NCBI GenBank assembly: GCA_036245805.1 | Contig: BTRK01000005.1 | Span: 39,413,469-39,477,468, forward strand | Direction of reading: 5' to 3' | DNA: 64,000 nt | Origin: Pristionchus mayeri | Taxonomy: Eukaryota > Nematoda > Chromadorea > Rhabditida > Neodiplogasteridae | Shown here: positions 23,704-34,721 of the stretch, piece after piece | How positions within the stretch are numbered: position 1 is the stretch's first letter | How the letters are laid out: each line of letters begins with the position of its first letter | The notes under the pieces: generated by a model | Databases searched by the model: none | What the model saw: only the letters and a program-made list of their open reading frames with translations | Told to the model about the DNA's origin: nothing | Translations under genes and position numbers: made by a program

Positions 23704-24719
23704 AAGCTTAATAGCCTGAAACATAATAGCCTGAGGCTCCATCTCTATTTTGCAGTGAACGTGGAAGCTACAGCTATTCTTGTCATTAAACGTATATTTA
23801 CTTTTCACCGTGCTACCAGAATCTCATTAGAAATCAATCCTCCGATAGATTTTCTGGTAATACAGGAACCTGAATTCACCACCCCTTTTTTTAGTTTTAG
23901 CGTAAATGTGTGGTTGATTTACTTTTTTGATTGTTATTCATGCAGTGAACAGCGGATTACTGCATAGTGTTTGTTATCGAACAAATGATCATGTCGTGAC
24001 ACAAAACCTGCAAGGTGGTTTTATCATTTGTTTAGCCAAATGTATCTGAAGCCAACATCCTGGAATTAAAAAAAAAATCAATTATATGCTATTATAATAT
24101 TGGATTATAAATATATGTCCTACACCACGCTCCAGAACATTATTCTGGACAACTTGATTAGGGCATTGTTCAGAAATTAAAATGTTTTAACTTGGATGAT
24201 TTTAAAGGGGACTTAGTTATCTTAGCTCTTTTCACCTTTATTGCGAGTGAATTTTTGTAAGTCTCCCTTTTCAATCAAGCATTGAAAGTGACGAAACCTG
24301 CTTTCTTCGTACATGGAGGTAAACACGAAACTCGCATGTGGGTGTCTAATCAAAAATATGCTTCTTATTGAAAGAAAGCCCGACGAATGAAATACATCTT
24401 CGATCGTCTTCCTGGTTTCGCACCTGACGGGAATAACAAGGAGAGGAAGAAGGTGAGTAGGCGCTTCACGAATGACACTTGCTGTTGGGGTTAGGTTATG
24501 CGAGCGTTAAATGCGGCAATTTACGCAAAAATACATATAGAAAAATTATTTTACCGTTATAAAGTAGTCTCCCTCGCTCACCGATTCTTCTGCATCCAAG
24601 CGGGAGAGGGAGTTGACGGAGAAGAAGGAGATTGGTCGGATAAAACATGCAGTTACTTAAATTTCATGTTTTATCTGATCATGTGGATATACCTTCCAAG
24701 CAAAGCCATTGATCATTAA
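23704..24719. other. Spacer between the arms of the 5 kb palindrome
   Basis: About 1 kb of AT-rich unique sequence. Near 24400-24455 a block GGGAATAACAAGGAGAGGAAGAAG followed by GTGAGTAG resembles the Lys-rich third block of the module units. Nothing else is recognised. Confidence 0.4.
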
Positions 24720-26725
24720 TTTCAACGATAATTAAGGATATGTGAGAAATATGTAAAATGAGTGAGGCACACATTTTTCTCCGAAATATTTTTTTATCTT
24801 CTCCTCGGTGATTATTTCCCATCCACTCTAAAATCCCTTTCCCTTCTTCCTCTCCACCCCAGTCAATTTTAAGAGGATCACGTTTGTGCAAGAAATCTTA
24901 GCACTAAAGTAAGGGGTTCATCCAATGCTCAACAGCCTCGGCAGCCTTCGAGGAGGCTGATTTTACATCCATTTGATAAAAAAAATGATGTCTTCACCTA
25001 GTCGATTTCGTGTCTCGATCGCTGTATTTGCTGACAACCAAACACCCGCTGCAATAGATCCAGATAGGCAGTTACAACTAACAAATCAATCAGTCATAAA
25101 TCTTTGGTTTCACCATCCGTCTCCTCCCTCTTCAGCTTCTCGACTACCGCAGGAGAGGGCGAAGGAGAGGGACGCTGTATGTCAAAAAAGAATTCCAGAA
25201 ACAGGAAAGATATTAATACATGAAAACTGAAGAATGAAATGCATTAAAGGAGGAGTAAAGGCAAACGCACGCCCGGTTGGAATATATTTCACCTAGGGAC
25301 GCACTCTCTTCAAGTCGCGTGCTATCTCGTCCTCTTCCCTGAGCTTTCCCTGATCTGGCTCCCAGTCAACTAGCTATAACTCTGTTCGGAATGGAGATAT
25401 CAATGCGAAAATTTCGGAGCTTCTTATCGTTGTGGAGCTCTAGGCAGTGCATATGATGGCTTAAAAATTTGAATTTTGAGTTTACCCCTTTAAACATCAA
25501 AAGAGCTCGTTGATAGGAATATTAAATTTTCAGCGCATACAACATCAGAAGACCTCCTCGCCCAATGGTCAAATGAATCCGCTGAAACCTGAAGGAACGT
25601 TCATAATTTTCAAAAAAAAGTTTTGTGATCCTCCGATATTCAAAATATTTCATCCATTAAAATGGCGACTTTGAAGCATTTGCTCATTGTATCACCCCCC
25701 CCCCCCCCCACCATCATCGGGTGATGCAGGCCGAGTAAGCAATCGAAAACTACACGAGGTTTGCCGCCCCCCCCATTCAACCAAGTGTGTCGATTTGTTT
25801 TTCTTATCTAAATTTCAGCGGATAAATTGTGTGAATTTAGACAAGAATGAAACGAATCGTTCTTTTTACCAATACATAATGTTTGGAAATAATTATTTTT
25901 ATACAAATAAAATTTACTCGCTCTCTCCATCTCCTCTATGGAGATCTTCAGTCGCTCAATCGGCTCGGGACTGATGCGAGCAGAGACATCGGATGACTGA
26001 GAAATACTATTACTAAAAATACTAAGAAATATAAATACAATTATTTATACATAAAATTAACATAAATTAGTTAATACAGCTGAGTATTAGCCACATTCGT
26101 TTGCTTGAGGTAACCACATTAATATTCAGAGTGAGGCAGTTTGCTACTCGTCGAAAAAGGCGAGAAATAAGTCAAGGCGATCTTGAGTGCCACATTCGCT
26201 ATACAGGAAGGATGCTGTTGGAACTTCAATGTGTACCTCCTTCCCCGGGAATATTACAATATAAGAATCCACCTCTCTTGTCTTACTTTAGAGAGTAGGA
26301 AGCAAGCATTCAATTTTGTAATCGGCCATGCACATTCGCGCATCACTTGTACTTAATAGATTGTGGAACGCTACTCTACCAATTCGGGCTCGATGTTCAC
26401 TAGCAAATAAACAGCCCACTTCCAGAAGAAACACCCCTCCAATATCGAACTCGATAACAAAAATTGAAAAATATAATATTTCTGACCCTATCATTGATCC
26501 TTCTCTTCTATGGGCGCGGATTTATGACGGTCGACTGCCACCCGTCCATTCCCTGCACTCCCAACAGCTCTCGTTCACGAATACCCCTCATCTTCTCGGT
26601 ATCGAACATGCAAAGAAGAGATTGTAATACTTTCGGTTTAAGCCAGAATTAAATATGAAAACGTATACGCAAAAACCTAAAAAAACATAAAGGGAAAAAA
26701 CAAATTGAATGCGAATTCAGGTTCC
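24720..26725. repeat. Right arm of the 5 kb palindrome
   Basis: Near-perfect reverse complement of 21712-23703. Next to the spacer, the right arm carries about a dozen extra bases relative to the left arm (around 24727-24740). It carries the inverted module copies 25114-25174 and 25918-25996. Confidence 0.85.
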
Positions 26726-26821
26726 TCTATACAAAAGCAATATTTTTGAATCCATTTTCGAGACTTTTTTGTGTTTCTGCATATGATCTGCATGGTATAC
26801 TATCCTCCTAAATATTTGTGA

Positions 26822-27672
26822 ACACCTTGCTCTTCTACGTACTCTTTCGGAAATTCCCACAGGTCGAATTAGACGTGGTAGAGATACCGAATTTCTCTGG
26901 CTCCCATTAGTCTTGAATATTCATGAACGATGTGGATTGTGCTTCTCCTTTTTTTGCGTTGTTGTTGAATAAATTTGTATTGTGGGTTGTAGTTGCATGC
27001 AGTGAAGGTTGGTTTGGGTTGCACCGATAATACAAATGGCTTGTGAGGTGCGATGACTCAATCTAGGATACGCTTTGATCGGAATAACATACAACCTTTC
27101 CTTGTCAAAAAATGATATTTTCCTAATATCGCCAGCTTGTTGCTCGCTGTTTCATGAGCAGTTTTAAAGTTGAATGAGCAGCGCGATTCAATGCGTCTTT
27201 CAATACACAATTCCTTCTTGAAAACCATTATTATCGCCTTTTTACCGCGCTGTGGTCGATGATAACTAGCGTTTGGTTGATGCAAAATGGAGAATGGTTG
27301 CTATATTTTTAGTATCCAGTGCGAGCATGTATTTCGAAAGCTCGGAAATCATGCGAAATCTGAGTGGTCACAATGAAGGGGCGATCTATGTAATTCGTTC
27401 TTTCTCATGATCCGCTTTCCTCTCCCATGTCTTTTTTGTCGCATATTCCTTCCACTTATCTTTATTTTTCCTCTCGCTCTATCTCTCTTTTTTTTCTGGG
27501 ACTACATTTCATTTTTTTTTATTTTTGAGGTTCTAAATTGAAATGTTGTAATTATCGCCAAGAGTATTTAGTGTTTCAAGGAGGACTCAATTGTTCAGTG
27601 ATCATCTCGAAATGATCGCATCAATAATTCAATTGGAAAAATAATAATAATTTACTATCAGTTATCATTCAT
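26822..27672 (-). repeat. Inverted copy of PHACTR intron 7 sequence (partner of 33737-34566)
   Basis: Runs reverse-complement to 33737-34566 (mirror sum about 61400-61409), for example TAGTCTTGAATATTCATGAAC at 26908 and its complement ending at 34492. Both also match 47.5-48.3 kb, inside PHACTR intron 7. The two copies therefore bracket 27.7-33.7 kb in opposite orientation. Confidence 0.6.
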
Positions 27673-27675
27673 ATT

Positions 27676-28286
27676 TCACATGCTTTCGACTGTTAAGATG
27701 TTTACATCGCTGAGCAACGTACTGAAATGCGCGGAGCTGGCAAACTGCAACAACAGTTTACAGTTCCGTTCTATGCGACGCTTAATCTGACGCTCATCTA
27801 GTCCTAATAACTTAATGTACTTGTAAGGGCGAAGAGTCAGCCGGGAGTAGGGAATACGAGAAATGGATGTGCTCGATATTTCAAAACTCTTGTTCACCTG
27901 AGTACGCTTTCGAAGCACCCTCTTTCGGATGCGCTCTCGGTGCCTTGTGGCGGAAACAGACCCAGGTCTCTGCATGTCCGGACAGCCCATATCAGTACCA
28001 AGCTGCTGGTACATTATGTCGATATCGGAAGCAGTCGACTTGTGAACGCCGAGTCGGTCAGTGTCGATGTCAGCGACTTGTGACACCTACTTGTGACTGA
28101 GAATGAGGGTTGGAGAATACTAGACATCGTCATTACTAGAAAACCTGACTAACTTACACGAGACCTTGAATAGTGAGAGACCAATGGTCACTCACCATGA
28201 TGATGCTGTAGGGGTCGCGCATATCGATTGGGCGGCAGGGTCACACGATAATGAAATCAGTCTACGTAATTATGGCGCACCCTGTA
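27676..28286 (-). mobile_element. Second decayed Tc1-like element (5' part of transposase)
   Basis: The minus-strand frame from 28086 encodes the N-terminal DNA-binding half of a Tc1-like transposase. Motifs include RHRERIRKRVLRKRT, then TSISRIPYSRLTLRPYKYIK and LGLDERQIKRRIERNCKLL, comparable to the relic at 3.8-4.3 kb. The inverted terminus TATGGCGCACCCTGTA ends at 28286. The catalytic half and the other terminus are missing; the sequence switches to the intron 7 copy at about 27672. Confidence 0.6.
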
Positions 28287-28560
28287 GTAATATTTATGTC
28301 AATCGTTCGGTTTCTAAATATGTTGCGGGATAATTAGAAAATTCAAAATACTTGTGAAATTAACTAGGCTGGCTCTGGTTTCTATGATGTGATAACTGCC
28401 AAGCCGTGCACAAAGATCATTGAGTGCCATGGATCAAAATACAATGAAAAAATCCAATTTCCAATTGTCTCATTCCACCTTGTCCATTCGTGTTTCAGAC
28501 ACAACTTAAGGGCCCGAGTAAGCTACGGGAGCGATATCGCTGTTTCCTTCTCCTCTTCAC
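28287..28560 (-). pseudogene. PHACTR intron 8 copy with an exon 8 stub
   Basis: Matches the sequence left of exon 8 in copies A and C (phrases CAATTGTCTCATTCCACCTTG and AAAATCATTGAGTGCCATGGATC). It ends at about 28533-28553 with the last codons of exon 8 (VKRRRK on the minus strand), after which homology stops. The GTGAGTG donor is not preserved. A truncated relic. Confidence 0.55.
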
Positions 28561-29475
28561 GCTGAGGATTTTCATTGTTTTCCCGCCTTCCTATATAATT
28601 CAGACGAAACCTATTTTCAATTCTGATTTTTAGCGACCAGCACGGTCGATTTAATTGGAAAATGAGAGCGAATCGTAGTCTCCTACAATGAATGGAATAT
28701 GTTTCATTCGGAATTTTTAGCGAACCGAACAAGAAAATATAGCCTGCTCGTGAAACTCTTTGAGGGTGACCCCTTTCGACGGTATTAGAGAAATTAAAAT
28801 CGGAAGTTTGGGATCATGATGTGCCCCAACGAGGACCTAATTCGAAAATTTGTCTGGAGCGATTGTAGCCATGACCCGATTGTATACCTCTATGCAAACC
28901 GTTTTCCATTTTAAGCCTTACTTAAGAAAAAAAACGTTACTCAAACATGCCTCCATACTCCAAAAATGCGGCATTTTCAAAACGCAGCTGCACTCTTAAA
29001 ATTTCACTAAATCCATCACCTAAAGAACGAGATCGACGTAGACTTGTTAGCTCTACACGATGCGCTGACAATTTAGGTGTCATTATTCAAATGTAAACAG
29101 TAGCACTTTATAATTTCCCATTTTCGATCGATTTGCCTACTTAGAGAACGTTGTTTCGGCCATGGAAAAAGATCATGGTAATCCCCTTTCGAAGATCTCT
29201 TGATCAACCCTTTTTTAAGACTTCCTCCAGACAGAATTTCGATTTTTCTAATTGTTGCTGCGTTGCATGAGATATTGTGGACCCATTCTGCTATGAGCTA
29301 AATTAAAAATTTAACATAACTTAAATTCTAACATGTCCATCTTATTCATATTTCATTAGGAGGCTGATACAGGTGATGCCCATCAATCGGTATTTTGTTT
29401 GTATTTTTATTATTTATTTAGAGCAAGTTATGGTCATTCCAAAATTTTCATTTCTTCCCTCTTATTGACCGCTCC
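28560..29475. other. No supported gene
   Basis: No family-like frame, splice chain or obvious repeat recognised between the exon 8 stub and the palindrome starting at 29476. Confidence 0.4.
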
Positions 29476-30447
29476 TATTCTTTGGTGGCCCATAGGGTCC
29501 CCCACAAGATAACGTCGAGCTTTTTTTGCATATCACTAATTTCTGGCCTTATTTAGGGCTTTAAAGTTTGCGTGGCCCTAAAAATGCGAATTTTGGAGGC
29601 ATACAACTCTTTTCAAACTCAATTAAGTAACAAACTGAAAAGAACGATTTGTTCCTAGCATCCGTAAGAGTGACCCTATACCATTGGGTTGCCATTATTT
29701 TAATTTGCATTTTTATAAATCGATTAAAATGATTAATTTTCACCACAAATCGAAGCCAGAGAATTTTTTAAGCTGAATAGATAGATCTCGCAAAGACGAA
29801 TCGAATGATATGCCTAAAGTATGGTCGAATGATATGTGTTCTCGAGGTATGCCATCAGAACCATTTCCCGACCTCTCGATTCCATTTACAGGTCGAATTC
29901 GGTATGTTTCAGAAACACTTTGAAGCTCAATCAATTTCGTTAATATTCAGATGTCAAAATGTGATATGTTTCACTCGAAATGAGAGGGAGAAAAAGATAG
30001 AGGGCGATAAACGATAGGGAGAACAATGGATTTTGTCTCGAAATGAGAGTGTTGGGAAATGGTTCTGATGGCATATCTCGAGAACACATATCATTCGACC
30101 ATACTTTAGGCATATCATTCGATTCGTCTTCGCGAGATCTATCTATGCAGCTGAAAAAAATCTCTGGCTTCGATTTGTGGTGAAAATTATTTATTTTAAT
30201 CGATTTATAAAAATGCAAATTAAAATAATGGCAACCCAATGGTATAGGGTCACTCTTACGGATGCTAGGAACAAATCGTTCTTTTCAGTTTGTTACTTAA
30301 TTGAGTTTGAAAAGAGTTGTATGCCTCCAAAATTCGCATTTTTAGGGCCACGCAAACTTTAAAGCCCTAAATAAGGCCAGAAATTAGTGATATGCAAAAA
30401 AGCTCGACGCTATCTTGTGGGGGACCCTATGGGCCACCAAAGAATGT
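29476..30447. repeat. Palindrome with about 395 bp arms
   Basis: Arms 29476-29871 and 30053-30447 are reverse complements (mirror sum 59923), with nearly identical 61-codon frames at 29561-29746 and 30177-30362. The ends read ATTCTTTGGTGGCCCATAGG and its complement. The 180 bp loop is purine-rich on the plus strand. No transposase. Confidence 0.75.
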
Positions 30448-30676
30448 ATTTTGCTATTTCTCGATTTTTTGGTTGTGATCGCGTTTATTGGATTCTTAGG
30501 CGACACGCGTGATAATTTTACTATTGATTTGTATTTTTTCGAAAACAATTTTAAAAAATAACGAAAATGTTTGACCCAAGGAACTGGATCTGACCCACGG
30601 AACTGGGTTACTGTAGTTACTTGGGTGCTGTATAATCGATTGGGCACGGTACCAGGACTTTTTAAAAATAAAGTTA

Positions 30677-31917
30677 TTGGGGTGTCCGGAAAGTTCGTAT
30701 ATTTTTTTGTTTTTATTTTTTATTCAATGCTTTACAATTCTCAGTGACCAATGTATGCCCCCTTCTTTCTCACTACCTCCCTCCAGCGATTGGGCAGGGT
30801 CTCGATTCCTCTCTTCCAGAATGCGTGTTTCTTCGAGACCGCCCAGTTCACGAAAGCCCTCACAACTTCATCTCGATTCTTGAACTTCTTTCCTTTGCAG
30901 AAGTCAGAGAGAGAGCGGAAGCAGTGGTAGTCGCATGGGGAGAGATCCGGGGAATACGGTGGATGGGGAATCCTCTCGATCTTCAGCTCGTCCATTTTCT
31001 TCTGGGTCATCTTCGCTCGATGTGGGCGAGCATTGTCCATCAGAAGAAGAATTTTGCCCTGGTTCAGGAGTCTGGGAGGGACTCTGATCGCGACATCTTC
31101 CAGTTGTTCAGAGAAGAGGTCGGCATTGATGCTGGTGCCAGGGGTGAGGATCTCCCAGTGGATGGGACCGAGCACTGAGAAGAAGAAGCAGAGGAGTTCC
31201 TTCTTTCCGTTCTCTTCCTTCTTCGGGATGGGCGTGGGCTTCTCATCTGCATCCACCCATTGCAGTCTCCTCACAGGGTTATCGTACGTGATCCACTTCT
31301 CATCTGTAGCGATGATGGAATTGACCCATCCAAGATTGGATCTACGATGGAGTAATTCCAGACAGACTTGAACACGATTTTTCAGCTGTTCGGGGGAGAG
31401 GTCATGGGGAATCACTTGTGGGAGTTTCGGCTTCTTCCCAGATCGATGGAGGATATCGGACACCGTTGATCTGGGAGTACCAGTATCCTTCTTCAACTCA
31501 CGCACACTGGCCATAGGCTTGCGCTTCAGTGTGCGGAGAACGAGAGGCTGATCGAGGGAGGGAGGGCGTCCAGAGCGGGGTTGATCATCGAGACCAAACT
31601 CCCCTTTCTTGAAGCGGGAGAACCACTTATAGCAGAAGGGTATGGAGGGGGCGTCAGCTCCTTCCGACTGGGCCAGGGCCGAGTGGGCCTCCTTCACGGA
31701 TCGGCCAAGACGGTAGTAATGAAGTAAAACTGCTCGGAGGTAGAGATGGGAGTCCATCACAAGAATCAATGTAGCAACTAGGAGACTGATTAAATCCTCT
31801 CACTACTCAACGTCAGAATGATGCAATACATTGTTGACAAACAGATTGCGCAATCACTGTATTTGATCGCGAACTAACTTTTTTCCGAAGCATTATACGA
31901 ACTTTCCGGACACCCCA
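30677..31917 (-). mobile_element. Mariner transposon copy 1, complete
   Basis: A 1241 bp element with about 25 bp terminal inverted repeats starting TTGGGGTGTCCGG, flanked by the TA target duplication (30675-30676 and 31918-31919). It encodes one intact transposase on the minus strand. The flanking phrase AAAGT-TA / TA-GTTTGCGATA rejoins to the uninterrupted repeat seen at 35290, confirming the insertion boundary. Confidence 0.95.
30741..31769 (-). CDS. Mariner transposase (copy 1)
   Basis: A 342-residue cut-and-paste transposase of the mariner family, usual length for the family. N-terminal helix-turn-helix region at about residues 10-70 ([16 protein letters not shown], then [21 protein letters not shown]). 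IPHDLS at about 120-125 sits where mariners have WVPHEL. The catalytic triad is D156 (ATDEKW), D245 (MDNARPH) and D280 ([10 protein letters not shown]) with exactly 34 residues between the last two, the D34D mariner signature. The first Met is at 31769; a second Met four codons on (MDSHLY) is an equally likely start. No stop or frameshift is present, so the protein may be active. Transposase would act on the element's own ends in the nucleus. It differs from copy 2 at about 13 residues. Confidence 0.95.
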   Translation of the reverse strand: MILVMDSHLYLRAVLLHYYRLGRSVKEAHSALAQSEGADAPSIPFCYKWFSRFKKGEFGLDDQPRSGRPPSLDQPLVLRTLKRKPMASVRELKKDTGTPRSTVSDILHRSGKKPKLPQVIPHDLSPEQLKNRVQVCLELLHRRSNLGWVNSIIATDEKWITYDNPVRRLQWVDADEKPTPIPKKEENGKKELLCFFFSVLGPIHWEILTPGTSINADLFSEQLEDVAIRVPPRLLNQGKILLLMDNARPHRAKMTQKKMDELKIERIPHPPYSPDLSPCDYHCFRSLSDFCKGKKFKNRDEVVRAFVNWAVSKKHAFWKRGIETLPNRWREVVRKKGAYIGH

Positions 31918-32249
31918 ATAGTTTGCGATAATCGGGGTTACGGTAGTGGTATACTGTATCTGGAGGTACTGTACTATCGATTGGATATGGTATATAGCAA
32001 GAATCAATTCAATGGAAAATGTTTTGGAAAAAAGTCAGTTTACGATTGACCGCAGTGATGTGGATTACGGTAGCAAGGGGTACTGTACACAGGGTTACGG
32101 TATGGGTACTGTAGGATCGATTGGGTACGGTACCAGGACTTTTTGAAAATAAAGTTAGTTCTCGATATTCTGGGTTACGGTAGCGTCATACTGTATCTGG
32201 GGGTACTGTACGATCGATTGGGTACGGTACTTAGCCTTGACCTACCATG

Positions 32250-33000
32250 ACACAATTATCGACCACGACTCGAAATACATGCCTTGTGCAGCATCCCCTT
32301 GGTAATCGATATCCTGTGAAATTGTCAAATTTTTGAAATTGCGCGCTAGAAATTGCGGTTCATGCAAATGGAGCGAATTCGAAAAAAACTTTGTATGCAG
32401 GGGTACTTTAAGCATTATTTTCTCAATTTCTCGAAAAATTTCAACATTTTTGAAAAATTCTACGTAATAAAAAATGTAGAGCTCTTTACGTAGGTATTAA
32501 ATAGTTCTGCATTTGTGGGGATCACTATTGCTGTGGGTTCTCAACTTTTTCGATTTATACCCGAAAATGTGAAAAATGCGTGTAACAAAATTTAAATGAA
32601 ACGAAATTTAGCAAAAAATATAGGGAGGTATCTTCGTTACTATTCAATGCGCTGTGCTGTTTTAGGTATGCCTATTTAATTTTTTCTGCTAAGTTATGAT
32701 ATATTTTTCACCTATTTTGGTTCAAAGTTTTCACACTCATTTCAATCAAAAATGTTTTGTTTCAAGATCGACCGAGCGCCGCGCCGAACAAAGGAAATCG
32801 TCGCTTTGACACGCTGTGTTAATCCCCTCCGAGCCATTTCGTTCTCACAATTCTCCCCGAACGGTGAGAAGGTCAATGCAACAATCCAAGTATCCTTCAT
32901 GAAAAAAGTATCCTTCATACTCATTTTTCGGCTTTTACGCCGTTCAAAAAAAAATGAAAATCAAGTATATCTTGCGAAACATATCCGATTTATTGTGGAA
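32250..33000. other. No supported gene
   Basis: AT-rich. A plus-strand frame at 32752-33021 has no recognisable family and runs into the tandem repeat. Confidence 0.4.
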
Positions 33001-33010
33001 AATCGCTTTT

Positions 33011-33560
33011 TTCGACCTTAATCTTAGAACTAGTCTCGTAAGGTCGATCTGCCTAACCAATGGAATTCATGGTTCGATAGGAAATGCATACTGGAACAAC
33101 CTATAAGAGCCCGAATTTTCATTTTCGACCTAGGTTTCGCGTAAAACTACCTCCGCAAAGAACTATGAAGAAAAAACGTCGAAAATCGCTGTTTTCGACC
33201 TTGAGCTTAGAACTAGTCTCGTAATGTTGATCTGCCTAACCAATGAAATACATGGTTCGATAGTAAATGCATTTTGGAACAACTTATAAGAACAAGAATT
33301 TTCATTTTCGACCTAGCTTTCACGTAAAATCTATTTACGTAAAGCTCTATGAAGAAAAAAACGAAGAAAATCGCTGTTTTCGACCTTAAACTTAGAACTA
33401 GTCTCGTTAGGTCGATCTGCATAACCTATGAAATACATGGTTCGATAGGAAATGCATTTTGGAACAACTTATAAGAGCCCGAATTTTCATTTTCGACTTA
33501 GGTTTCGCGTGAAATCGATTTATGTAGAGCTCCGGGAAGAACAAATGACCGCAAAACCTC
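33011..33560. repeat. Tandem repeat, three units of about 183-185 bp
   Basis: The phrase TTCGACCTTAATCTTAGAAC begins units at 33011, 33194 and 33379. Each continues through CTAGTCTCGTAAGGTCGATC, a GGTTCGATAGGAAATGCAT stretch and ATTTTCATTTTCGACCTAG. The units differ by scattered substitutions. The short frames on both strands are products of the repeat. Confidence 0.8.
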
Positions 33561-33736
33561 AAAAAAAGATCGGGCTTTCCCCTTCACTCATTAGAATACG
33601 TCCGCCGCAATATTGGCCATTCTCATCCAATCTGGCAGGCTGTGTTTTGTCCGTTCCCTGACTCATTGTGATTAGCAAGTGAGAAAAAAGTATTAGAAGA
33701 ACTTAATTAGCGGGAATTTAAAATAACGATCAATCA

Positions 33737-34680
33737 ATGAATGATAACTGATAGTAAATTAGTATTATTATTCCAAATGAATTCTCGACGAGATCATTTC
33801 GAGATGATCACTGAACAATTGAGCCCTCCTTGAAACACTAAATACTCTTGGCGATAATTACAACATTTCAATTTAGAACCTCAAAAATAAAAAAAAATAA
33901 TAAATGTAGTCCCAGAAACAAACGAGAGATAGAGGGAGAAGCAGGAGACGAAAGCGAAGTGGAGGAATATGTGAAAAACAAAAGACACGGGAGAGGAAAG
34001 CGGATGAAAAAGAACTAATTACATAGATCGTCCCTTCCTTGTGAGCACTTCCAATGTCGCTTGAGTTCAGAGTTCGAAATTCGCACTCGCACTGTATACA
34101 AAAATATGGCAGCTATTCTCCACTTTATAACTGCCAAACGCTAGTTGTCATCGACCAGTGGGTGGTCCAAGGGCGATAAGAATGGTTTTTAAGAAGGTTA
34201 TTGTCGACGAGGCATCGCATCGCGCTGCTCATTCGACTCTAAAACTGTTCATGAAACAGGGAGCAACAAGCTGGCTAAAAACGGGAATTTCATTTTCTGA
34301 CAGGTAAAGGTTGTATATTATTCAACTCTACATGCATGCGCCATTGACTAAGCGCGGCTCATAAGCCATTTGTAATATCGGTGCAACCCAAAACCAGCCT
34401 TCACTGTATGCAACTTCCACCCAGAATAAAAATTTACTCAACAACAACGCAAAACAAAGGAGAAGCGCATTGTTCATGAATATTCAAGACTAGTGCGAAC
34501 CAGAGAAATTCGTTATCTCTAGCACGTCTAATTCAACCTGTGGAAATTTCCGAAAGAGTAACCGTGGCGCTTCTACCTCTGAAATATTCTGTTCTACCCC
34601 AACCCCAGATCTATCTCGCAATTTACAGCGCTTGTAACACACGAAGTATCAACATTGATTACCTATCACCGACTTTTGCA
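33737..34680 (+). repeat. Copy of PHACTR intron 7 sequence (inverted partner of 26822-27672)
   Basis: Contains the same string of phrases as 47.5-48.65 kb (AACAAACGAGAGATAGAG, GAATATTCAAGACT, CTACCTCTGAAA.ATTC, AGATCTATCTCGCAA), in the same direction as the intact gene's copy. The partner at 26.8-27.7 kb is reversed. Confidence 0.6.
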
Positions 34681-34721
34681 ACCCGTACTCACCATCATAG
34701 TTGCTCAGAGCTAGCGCGGCT

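Larger units (their letters stand above)
30590..32246. repeat. CGGTAC/TACTGTA repeat block split by a mariner
   Basis: The flanks at 30590-30676 and 31918-32246 consist of a recurring phrase: ATAAAGTTAGTTCGCGATA, then GGGTTACGGTAG, then TACTGTACTATCGATTGGG, then a CGGTACCAGGACTTTTT-type end. Further copies lie at 34836-35060 and 35185-35520 on both strands. The mariner at 30677-31917 sits inside the GTTAGTT of one unit. Confidence 0.7.

Noticed and set aside
30744..31371. Plus-strand frames of 112-144 codons
   Set aside because: Shadows of the mariner transposase on the opposite strand; the same occurs antisense to copy 2 at 41861-42729.
33011..33560. CRISPR-like array from regular repeats
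   Set aside because: The repeats are long (about 184 bp), diverged and directly abutting without unique spacers, in a eukaryotic context.
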